Below, one piece after another: positions 51,148 through 60,372 of a stretch of 64,000 nucleotides of DNA (position 1 is the first letter of the stretch; every line of letters starts with the position of its first letter). Location of the stretch: contig NC_046358.1 in the NCBI RefSeq assembly GCF_004027225.2, forward strand, positions 1,337,180 through 1,401,179. Reading direction: 5' to 3'. A model generated the notes under the pieces. That model ran no database searches, was not told the origin of the DNA, and worked only from the letters and a program-made list of their open reading frames with translations. The translations under genes and the position numbers were made by a program. The stretch comes from Strigops habroptila. Lineage: Eukaryota; Chordata; Aves; Psittaciformes; Psittacidae.

Positions 51148-54100
51148 ATGCCGGTGCCCGCCTGCCCTCAGCACCCTGCCCTGAGCGCGGTGCCGCATCC
51201 CGGCTGCGCCATGGAGGATCCAACCGGGAGTGGGGCCGAGCCGTGGGCCGAGGGGCTGCACAACAGCAACAACAACGCTGCCCCGGGGGGGTGGCCGGTG
51301 CCCCTCGGTGGGCACCCCCTGGCACCATTCGGTGGCCCCGGTGCTGAGCCCAGTTACCTGGGGCGGGTGGTGCTGGAGATTGTGGAGTCGGAGCGGACCT
51401 ATGCCCGTGACCTGCGCAGCATCGTGGAGGTGGGTGCCCTGGGATGGGGCTATGGGGGGGCCCGGCTGGTTGCACCGGTGCCATTGGTGTCACCGTGTTG
51501 TCCATCAGGGTTACCTGGGTAAGATCATCGACGCGGAGGAGCCGGTGCTGCGGCCGGAGCAGGTCAGCGCGCTCTTTGGGAACATCGAGGACATCTATGA
51601 GCTCAGCAGGTGGGTGCTGGGGGGGGGACATGATGGTGCCACCCCATGGTGTGGATGGGAGGGGGGATTCTGCCTTCAGACATGCTGAGAACATTGAGGT
51701 GTTCAGCCTGGAGAAGAGAACGCTCCCGAAGGGGAGACCTTAGAGCAGCTCCAGTGCCTAAAAGGGCTCCAGGAAACCTGGAGAGGGGCTTTGGACAAGG
51801 GCCTGTAAGGACAGGCCAAGGGGAATGGCTTTAACCTGCCAGAGGGGAGATTGTGATGAGCTCTGAGGCAGAAGCTCTTCCCTGTGAGGGTGCTGAGGCG
51901 CTGGCACAGGGTGCCCAGAGAAGCTGTGGCTGCCCCATCCCTGGCAGTGTTCAAGGCCAGGTTGGACACAGGGGCTTGGAGCAACCTGCTCTAGTGGAAG
52001 GTGTCCCTGCCTGTGGCAGGGGGTTGGAACTGGATGAGCTTTAACCTCCCTTCAACCCAAACCATTCCATGGTGCTATGATCACCCATCCCCTCTGTCCC
52101 CCCCAGCACCCTGCTGCAGAACCTGGAGAGCTGCGCCAGTGACCCGGTGGCCGTGGCCATCTGCTTTGTCACCCGGGTAAGGGTGGGCACGGTGCTGGGC
52201 AGCATGGGAGGGGGGAACAGGGACCATAGCGGGCTCTCACCGCGCTCCCATTGCCCGCAGAGCCAGGAGTTCTCCATCTACACCCAGTACTGCAACAACT
52301 ACCCCAGGTGAGTGTCGGGTTGGGGCGGGCAGGGGGTGTGCAGGGGCTGACCCGCTCCCTGCCCGCAGCTCGGTGGCGGCGCTGGCCGAGTGCATGAGGA
52401 GCAAGGCCCAGGCGCGGTTCCTCCGCGAGTGCCAGGAGCGGCTGCGCCACGCGCTGCCCCTCGGTGCCTACCTGCTCAAGCCCGTCCAGAGGATCCTCAA
52501 GTACCATCTCCTGCTCCAGGTGAGGCGCTGCGTGCGGCACGGGCACCAGTGTGGCATGGGGACATGGCATGGGTGCCTGGCATGGGCACCAGTATGGCAT
52601 GAAGACATAGCATGGATGCATGGCACGGGCACTCAGTATCACACAAGCACCGAGTATGGCATGGGTGCATGGCATGGGATGGGTGCTTGGCATGACATAG
52701 GCACCCAGTGTGGTATGAGTGCTTGGCATAGAGACCTGGCATGGTCTGGGTGCCTGGTATAGCATGGGGACATGGCATGGGTGCCCACCATGGCATGGGC
52801 ACCTAGCACAGCAAGGGCACCTAGTATGGCATGGATGCCTGCCATGGCACTGGCAGCCAGCATGGCATGGGCACTTACTGGGGCATGGGTGCATACCGTG
52901 GGCACTTGGCATGGTCTGGGTGCGTGGCAATGGCATGGGTGCATGGCATGGAGACCTTGCATAGTCTGGGTGCCTGGTGTGGCATGGCTGCATGGCATGG
53001 CACAGGCACCCAGTGTGGCACAACCCTGGCACAACCCGATCCCCTGACCCAGCATGAACACCCTGCATGGCACAAGCACCCGGCACAAGCACCCAGCACA
53101 GCCCCTTTCCCTGGCACAACGCACGCACCCAGCACGGCACAGGGATACCCCGGTCCCCCTGCCTGGCACCACGCTGACACCACGTCCTGTGCCGGCAGGA
53201 GATCGCCAAGCACTTCGAGCACAAGTCCGGGGATGACTACGAGGTGGTGCTGGAGGCCATCGACACCATGACCTGCGTGGCCTGGTACATCAACGACATG
53301 AAGCGCAAGCACGAGCACGCCATCCGGCAGCAGGTGGGTGCCGGCGGCACCGGGCGGGCGCCACCGTGGCGCTGGGTGACCCGGTGATGCCCATGGACCA
53401 CTGCAGGAGATCCAGTCGTTGCTGCTGGGCTGGAAGGGGCCGGATCTGACCAGCTACGGGGAGCTCGTGCTGGAGGGGACGTTCCGCGTGCAGCGCGCGC
53501 GCCACGAGCGCGCCGTCTTCCTCTTCGACAAGACCCTTCTCATCACCAAGCGCCGCGGGGACCACTACGTCTACAAGAGCCACATCCCGGTAGGTGCTGG
53601 GGATAGGGGTGACTTGTGGGTGCTGGGGATGGGAACCCCAAGGGGTGCAGGGATGGGGGTGACTGGTGGATGCCAGGGGCAGGGGACCAGGATGGGTGCT
53701 GCAGATAAGGGAAATTGATGGGTGCTGGGGATGGGAGACCAGGGGGTGTTGGGGATGGTGGCTGCTGGGGATGGGGGACCAGGATGGGTGATGGGAGTAA
53801 CTGGTGGGTGCTGGGGATGGGGGACCAAAATGGGTGATGGGGGTGACTGGTGGGTGCTGGGGATGGGGGACCATGGGATATTGGGGATGGGGGGGACTGG
53901 TGGGTGCTGGGATGGTGGGGACCAGGATGGGTGCTCAGATGGGGGTGACTGGTGGATGCTGGGGATGGGAAGCCTTTGGTGTGTGGGAAGGGGGGACCAG
54001 GAGATGCTGGGGATGGTGGTAACTGGTGGGTGGTGGGGATGGTGGGGACTGGTGGATGCTGAGGATAGGGGTGACTGGTGGGTGCTGGGGATAGTGGAGA

Positions 54101-57100
54101 CCAGGATGGGTGCTAGGAATGGGGAGCCCGGGGGGTGACTGATCGGTGCTGGTGATGGTGGGGACCAGGATGGGTGCTGGGATGAGGGAGACTGGTGTGT
54201 GCTGGGGATGAGAACCCTGAGGGGTGTTGGAGAACCAGGATGGATGCTGGGGATGGGGACCCAAGGAGGTTAGGGAATAGGGGTGACTGGTGGGTGCTGC
54301 GGATGCTGACGACTGGTGGGTGGTGGGGACCACGATGGGTGCTGGGATTGGGGTAACTGGTGGGTGCTGGGGATGGTGGGTGCTGTGCTGGGTCTCTGAC
54401 ACCCTCTCCCTCAGTGCTCCTCGCTGATGCTGATCGAGAGCACGCGGGACTCGCTCTGCTTCAGCCTGGCTCACTACAAGCACATCAAGCAGCAGCACAG
54501 CCTGCAGGTAGGTGCGCACAGGGCGAGGTGTGAGGACACCCTTGGGACCCTCTTCCCAACCCCACTGCCCTCCCCGTGCCCCCCCAGGCCAAGAGCGTGG
54601 AGGAGAAGCGCGTGTGGACCCACCACATCAAGCGGCTCATCCTGGAGAACCACCACGCCATCATCCCGCAGAAGGTGAGTTTGGGGGGGACAGTCCCCAT
54701 GCTGGGGTCCCACCAGGCACAATGGGGTGGCTTCACCCCATCTTCACCCCATCTCTCTCCATCCTCCCTCCTCCCCAGGCTAAAGAAGCCATCCTGGAGA
54801 TGGATCTGTTCTGTGAGTGCCGACAGCGCCCCACGGTCCCCTCCCTGCCCTCGTCTGTCCCCAGCGCCCCCCATTGTCACCCCCTGTCCCCGCAGACCCC
54901 CCTCGCCTGCCCCGCTGCAGCCCCGAGCGCCTGAAGAAGAGCTGGTCCTGCCAGCCCCTGGATGAGCCCATGGCTGAGCCGTGCCAGGGCCGGCGCCAAT
55001 CGGGTGAGCGCCGCGTGTCACCGTGTCCCCATCACCACCGTCACCCCCTCACCACCATCACCCCCTCACCACCGCCACCCCCTCACCACCGCCACCCCAT
55101 CACCACCGTCACCCCATCATCACCGCCACCCCATCACCACCGCCACCCCCTCACCACCGCCACCCCATCACCACCGTCACCATCCCTTACCCGTGGTGAA
55201 GCCACTGGTCACAGCGATGCCCACGGGGTGCCAGCACTGATGTGGGGTGTCCCTGTCCCCATAGAGCCCTTCCAGCATCGGGATCACACCGAGATGTCAC
55301 CGGAGCGGCTGCACGGGCACACGGGGCGCAGGCAGTCGGGTGCGGATGCAGCTGGGAGAGGGGTGGTTGGGGTGACGATGGGGTTTGGCATGGGTGGGAT
55401 CCAGTGGGGTTTGGGGTGGAATGCTAATGGGATTTGGGATGGAATGCCAATGGGGTTTGGGATGGAATGCCAATGGGATTTGAGATGGGGTAGGATGCCA
55501 ATGGAGTTTGGGATGGGGTGGGATGCCAAAGGGGTTTGGGATGGGGTGAGATCCAATGGGATTTAGCATGGGGTGGGATGCCAATGGAGTTTGGAATGGA
55601 ATGCCAATGGGATTTGGGATGAAAAGCCAATGGGATTTGGGATGGGGTAGGGTGCCAATGGGGTTTGAGATGGGGTGAGATCTAATGGGATTTGGGACAG
55701 GGTGGGATGCCAGTGGGGTTTGGGATGTGGTGAGATGCCAGTGGGGTTTGGGATGGGATGGGATGCCGATGGGATTTGGGATGAAATGCCACTGGGGTTT
55801 GGGATGGGGTGGGATGTCAAAGGGGTTTGGGATGGGGTGAGATCCAGTGGGATTTGGGACAGGGTGGGATGCCAATGGGATTTGGGATGGGGTGGGATGC
55901 CGATGGGATTTGGAATGGGGTGGGATGCCGATGGGATTTGTGATGGAATGCCAATGGGATTTGGGATGGTATGACAATGGAATTAGGGATGGAGTAGGGT
56001 GCCAATGGGATTCGGGATGGGGTTGGAGGACTGGGATGCTGCTGGGCTTGGGGGACATGGGGTTGGTGCCACCATCACCCCGTTTGGATGCCCACCCTCT
56101 CCCCACAGAGCCGGCCAAGCAGATCCTGCGGCACCTGGGTGAGCAAGGTGAGCAGCACGGGTGCTGGCACCCCTGGGTGCAGGCAGCGGGGCTGGGGGTG
56201 CAGGGGGGCACTTTGGGCTGCTGCCCCCCCCAACTTCCCCTTTTCTCTCTCTCTGGCAGGGCTCAAGGTAAGGCTGCAGTATGGGGTGGTTGGGGTGCCC
56301 GGTGCCCCCAGCCCTGGCACACCGGGGACATGGTGCTGAGCCCGGTGCTCCCCCCCCCGGTAGCATGCGGGCAGCGACGGGGCTCTGCTGGCAATGGGGG
56401 AGCCCCCCCAGCACCCCAGAGCCTGGGCAGCAGCCGAGGGCCTGGTGGAGGAGGAAGAGGAGCAGGAGGAAGAGGAGGAATTGGGCAGGGACAGTCAGGA
56501 GGAGCTGCCTGGGGCCGAGGAGCTGCTGATGGAACCCCAGGAGGAGCAGGTACCCCAAAACCTGGGATGGACACCCACTGGTAGTGGTACACAGGGCACC
56601 CACGTCACTCCTGAGGCACCCCATATTGTTCCTAGGCCACCCCACTTCACTCCTGTGGCACCCAGCATCACTCCTAGGACACCCCATATTGTTCCCAGTG
56701 CACCCAGCATCACTCCTGGGGCACTCCATAATGTTCCCAGGGCACCCAACATCACTCCCAGGGCACCCACATCATTCTTGGGGCAAACCATATTGTTCCC
56801 AGGGCATCCTGTATCATTGCTGGGGTACCCAACATCACTTCCAGAGCACCCTGCATCACTCTTGGGGCACCCTGTATTGCTCCTGGGCCCACTCAGGGGT
56901 CCACAGCCATAGTATGGCTGGGACTGACCCCCTCTCCATCTCCTGACCCCCCACCATTTGCTCTCCCCAGGCTGGGGGGCACCCACTGATGCCAGAGCCA
57001 CCCAAGCGACCAAGCAGTTGGGGCCCGGGGAGCTGTGAGAAGGTCAGTGCAGCCCCACAGCCCCAGCACGGGGGTCCCAATGGACCCAGCACCCACGCCG

Positions 57101-58830
57101 TGCCCCCTCCGCAGGCCGGCAGCACGGGGGAGCACCCCGAGGTGCCGGAGGCACCCACAGCCCCGTCCTCGATGGGGACCCCGGCGCTGCCGCAGCGCGG
57201 TGCGGAGGATTTGCAGGTGCTGAGCAGCGAGGAGGAGGAGGAGGATGATGATGGAGCCTCCGGCAGCATCCTGCCGCCCTCGGTGCTGGACCAGGCCAGT
57301 GTCATCGCCGAGCGCTTCGGTGGCGGCGGCAGCTTGTCCCGGCGCAGCAGCCTGGCCCTGGAGGGACCGTCGGCGCGGCCGGGCAGCCACGGCGGCAGCG
57401 CCCTCAGCCTGGATGGGAGCGGCCTCCCCGTTGAAACCGGGGAGCCCGGGGGGTCCCCCGGTGCCGTCCCTTCACCCGAGCCCTTCCCCGGAGCCCGCCG
57501 GGGGTCGCTGCTCTCCAACCGGGACCGGTTGCTCCTCGATAAGATCAAGAGCTACTACGGCAACGCTGAGCACCGGGACACCGGCTTCAGCGTCTGCCGC
57601 CGCGAGAGCCTGTCCTTCATCCCCAAGGGGCTGGTGAGGAGCTCCGTGTCCCGCTTCAACAGCCTCCCGTGGCCCCCGCTGAGCCCGGAGCCCCCCGTGC
57701 ACCCAGCACCAGTGTGTCCCGTGGTGGCACTGGATGAGCTGTGCCAGGAGAATGGGATCCAGAGCCCCAAGAACGGGATCCAGACCCCTGAAAACAGGAT
57801 CCAGACCCCTGAAAACAGGATCCAGACCCCCGAAAACAGGATCCAGAGCCCCAAGAACGGGATCCAGACCCCAGAAAACAGGATCCAGACCCCTGAAAAC
57901 AGGGTCCAGAGCCCCAAGAACGAGATCCAGACCCCTGAAAACAGGATCCAGACCCCGGAGAATGGGATCCAGAGCCCTAGGAACGGGATTCAGACCCCTG
58001 AAAACAGGATCCATACCCCGGAGCCGCTCCTCATCCTGGAGGATGATGATTTGGGCACTGGGAACGAAGAGCCACCGGTTGCGCCCCCACCGCGGCTCCT
58101 GCTGCCCCCGTCGCACCCCGGCACCAAGGTGTATCAGCTAGCACGGCAATACAGCCTCCGCATCAAGAGCCGCCGCGCCGGTACCCGCCGTGCCCCGGCG
58201 CAGCCGGACGCGGACGCCTCATGCGCTGTGCCGCGGCCGGGGGCGCTGCCCGTGTCCCCGTCGCTGCTCGGGGACAGCCCCTTGAGCCCCGGCACCGCCG
58301 AGCCCTTCCCTTGGCCCGACGTGCGGGAGCTCCGAGCCCGCTTCGGCGCCGCGCGGCCGCCGCCGGTGACCCGCAGCCGCTCGGCACCGGAGGGACCGGG
58401 CCGCGGGGGGCGCCCGGCCGAGAAGGAGCGCGGCAGCGGCCGCAGCCGGAGCGCTGAGGCCGGCGGAGGACCCAGCACCCCGGTGCCGGCGCGGCACGGC
58501 AGCGATGGGGCGCTATGGGTGGCAGCGGAGGCGCCCCTCGGGGCCGGGCAGCGGGTGCTGGTGCTGGAGAAGATACCGGCCCCCCCCGAGCCCCACAGCT
58601 ACGTGCAGATCCGCTCGCCCACCACACGGGAGAAGATCTGCTTGAAGGCGGTGGTGGAGCGATGTAAAGCGTACCAGGCGTCCGAGGAGTACCGGCGGCG
58701 CTGCCCCGAGCCCCCCGCTGCATCACAGCCCCCCGGAGACCCGCAGCCCCTCCATGTCCCGCAGCCCCCCCGGCACGGCCTCGTCAGGGACCTAAGGCAG
58801 AAGTTTCAGAGCCTCGACGCTGCCAGCTAG
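51148..58830 (+). CDS. PLEKHG3: PLEKHG3, DH-PH Rho guanine nucleotide exchange factor
   Basis: Activates Rho-family GTPases (Rac1/Cdc42 in human) and binds actin. Exons: 51148-51429, 51509-51609, 52107-52176, 52261-52307, 52369-52519, 53199-53333, 53407-53589, 54415-54507, 54588-54674, 54779-54812, 54896-55003, 55265-55339, 56109-56147, 56260-56267, 56364-56549, 56971-57042, 57115-58830. The total is 1,128 residues (human about 1,219). The start MPVPACPQ at 51148 matches the human MPVS start. DH domain about 70-260 ([34 protein letters not shown]); PH about 285-383 ([20 protein letters not shown]). The C-terminal half has [45 protein letters not shown] and [13 protein letters not shown], which set it apart from PLEKHG1 and PLEKHG2. 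The gene is tail-to-tail with SPTB, as in human 14q23. Odd features: a heptad repeat, an 8-nt exon and a possibly retained 72-nt intron. Confidence 0.93.
51684..52082 (+). mobile_element. CR1 LINE 3' fragment
   Basis: From GCTGAGAACATTGAGGTGTT to CCATGGTGCTATGATCACC, in PLEKHG3 intron 2, sense orientation. The only sizeable CR1 copy in the right-hand part of the window; it ends about 20 bp before the exon 3 acceptor. Confidence 0.92.
52536..53040. repeat. Minisatellite, GGCATGG-type units, PLEKHG3 intron 5
   Basis: Repeats of GGCATGGGTGCATGGCATGG and GGCACCCAGTATGGC with about 10-20 bp periodicity. Ends about 160 bp before exon 6. Confidence 0.9.
53597..54395. repeat. Minisatellite, PLEKHG3 intron 7
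   Basis: About twenty copies of TGACTGGTGGGTGCTGGGGA and GGGGGACCAGGATGGGTGCT modules. It fills nearly all of the 825-bp intron between exons 7 and 8. Confidence 0.92.
55022..55190. repeat. Minisatellite, CACCACCGTCACCCC units, PLEKHG3 intron 11
   Basis: About ten units of 15-17 bp (CACCACCGTCACCCCCT, CACCACCGCCACCCCAT) between exon 11 and the 75-nt exon 12. Confidence 0.92.
55265..55339 (+). CDS. PLEKHG3: PLEKHG3 exon 12, possibly alternative
   Basis: A 75-nt, phase-symmetric exon (1,1), so skipping keeps the frame. It encodes [20 protein letters not shown] plus GRRQS. That repeats the GRRQS-EP junction motif found at the ends of its neighbours. The donor GTGCGG is weak. It may be a cassette exon or a mis-call. 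I do not recall its equivalent in human PLEKHG3. Confidence 0.55.
55376..56035. repeat. Minisatellite, GGGATTTGGGATGGGGTGGG units, PLEKHG3 intron 12
   Basis: About two dozen imperfect 20-28 bp copies (GATGCCAATGGGATTTGGG and variants) covering most of the intron. Minus-strand open frames with [12 protein letters not shown]-like repeats are artefacts. Confidence 0.92.
56260..56267 (+). CDS. PLEKHG3: PLEKHG3 exon 14, predicted 8-nt microexon
   Basis: GGCTCAAG lies between a strong polypyrimidine tract with CTGGCAG and the donor GTAAGG. With a G from the previous exon it reads G-L-K, then HAGSDGALL in the next exon. This aligns with the human GMKHAGSAGALL. Without it the frame breaks, so the phases require it. 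Confidence 0.75.
56590..56885. repeat. Minisatellite, ~42 bp unit, PLEKHG3 intron 15
   Basis: Seven or eight copies with GGCACCCAGCATCACTCC and CCATATTGTTCCCAGGGC modules. Ends 85 bp before exon 16. Confidence 0.9.
57757..58026 (+). repeat. PLEKHG3: Coding minisatellite: IQTPENR heptads in PLEKHG3
   Basis: Twelve complete 21-bp units plus a partial thirteenth in the last exon, in frame. Two unit types occur: IQSPKNG (and variants [14 protein letters not shown]) and IQTPENR (and IQTPENG). They tend to form a three-unit superrepeat of one SP unit and two TP units. Each heptad has one proline-directed Ser/Thr. It sits between the DELCQENG and [11 protein letters not shown] segments; the latter matches the human EPLFILEEHELG. 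Confidence 0.9.
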
Positions 58831-59590
58831 GGGAGGAAGAGGGGAGATGGGGTGAAACATGGACCCCCGGGAAGGGGCACCCAGCCCATGGGTGCTCAGC
58901 CTGCCCGGGAGACGGGGAGCCCCATGGACCTCTAATTTATGTGGAAGAAGGAGCACCCCTCATGCAGGAGCAGGAGCACCATAGGGGCCTCCAACCTACC
59001 TGGAAGAAGGGGCACCCCATGGACTCCCAATTTGCCCAGGGTAAGGAGCACCCCAGGGACCCCCAGCTCATCAAGGAAAAGGGACACCCTATGGCCCTCC
59101 AACCTATCTGGAAAAAGGGGCACCCCATGGATCCCCAACTTGCCCAGGAGAAGGGACACCCCATGGACCTCCAGCTCACGTAGATGAAGCAGCATTCTAT
59201 GGACCCCCAACCTGCCCAGGAGAAGGGGGACCCTGTGGATCTCCAACTTATGTGGAAGAAGGGGCACCCCATGGACCTTCAATCTACTCAAAGAAGGGGC
59301 ACCCCATAGACACCCAACTCACCCAGGAGAAGGAGCACCCAATGGACCTCCAACCTACCTGGAAAAAGGGACCCCCAGGTTGCCCAGAAGAAGGGGCATC
59401 CTGTGGGCCTCCAACCTACCTGGGAGAAGAGGCACCCCATGGACCCCACTCATCAAGGAGAAGGAATGACCTATAGACCCCCAGATTGCTTGGGACAAGG
59501 AGCACCCTGGGGACCCCCAATGTGCCCAGGAGCGGGGTCACCCCATGTCCCCCACCCCCAGTGTCCCGCCAGCGCTGTGCCCCGCTCGCT
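58831..59590 (+). repeat. PLEKHG3 3' UTR / ~42 bp minisatellite
   Basis: From 58925 to about 59500, a dozen copies of AAGGGGCACCCCATGGACCT joined to CCAACCTACCTGGAAGA. I see no AATAAA or ATTAAA for PLEKHG3 before the SPTB signal, so its 3' end cannot be placed. Open frames through the array (KKGHPMD-type) have no domain. Confidence 0.75.
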
Positions 59591-59598
59591 TTCACATC

Positions 59599-59604
59599 TT
59601 TATT
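59599..59604 (-). terminator. SPTB distal polyadenylation signal AATAAA
   Basis: TTTATT on the plus strand. It would end an about 770-nt 3' UTR for the long SPTB isoform, whose stop is at 60373-60375. Confidence 0.6.
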
Positions 59605-59879
59605 ATCAAAAATCCAACAAAAAAACCCAAATCTGAACCAAAAGTTCCTCTCTGGTCACCCCCATCACCCCGGGGTGCCCGTGGAGTGCAGGGAGGGGGT
59701 CCCCCCATACCCCGGTGGGGGGGGACACGGGGAGGTGGGTGATGGCGAGCGGTGCCCCCCATGCCGACGCTCTTTGGTTGGTGCCCATGGGTGCCCCCTC
59801 TGCACCCATGCAGTGTAGGGGGGGTATGGCTTGGGGGGGCACCCATGGCAGCCCCCCGAGTGGGTGCTTGGGGGGGGGG

Positions 59880-60290
59880 GGCACTACACCCATGGCCGTG
59901 GGTGCTCCTGCATGCGGGGACACGCGTGTGTGCATGCAGGGACACGTGTGTGCATGCAGGGACACGTGTGCACGGGGCTGCTGCACACCCCTGGGTGTGT
60001 GTATGGGGGGGGCACACGCCTGGAGGGGCAAGTTACACATGTACACACACACGTGTGTGCACACGGGGACATACATGTACATCCGTGCTCACCCCCGTGT
60101 GTGTGTGCATACTGTTAAGCATGTAAATATATATATAAATATAAATATATATATATAGACGTGACACACGTGCACACGGGCACGTGTTCAACGCACACAT
60201 ATGTGCTGCTGTACATAGAGGTGAGCCCACATACGCGTGTGCCCCGATGGCACGGGATGCAGGAGCACACGTGTGAAGCCCATCAGCTGC
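59880..60290. repeat. Alternating purine-pyrimidine tract (TG/CA, TATA) in SPTB 3' UTR
   Basis: Dense CACGTGTGTGCATGC, ACACACACGTGTGTGC and CACACGTGCACACG motifs, with an AT core ATATATATATA at 60126-60158. Such tracts can adopt Z-DNA or cruciform forms. Confidence 0.75.
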
Positions 60291-60372
60291 CCCCATAGAC
60301 ATGGCTGCACATATGACACGTGCGCACACGCGTGTCCCTGCGCGCACACGTGTCCCCCAGCTCCTGGGGGGG

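Noticed and set aside
55297-56211. 304-codon minus-strand open frame of [12 protein letters not shown]-like repeats
   Set aside because: It is a translation of the intronic GGGATTTGGGATGG minisatellite. The unit length happens to avoid stops.
58941-59476. KKGHPMDLQPTW-type repeat protein after PLEKHG3
   Set aside because: It lies past the stop codon and is a 42-bp minisatellite whose length is divisible by three. Stops interrupt it and it has no start context.
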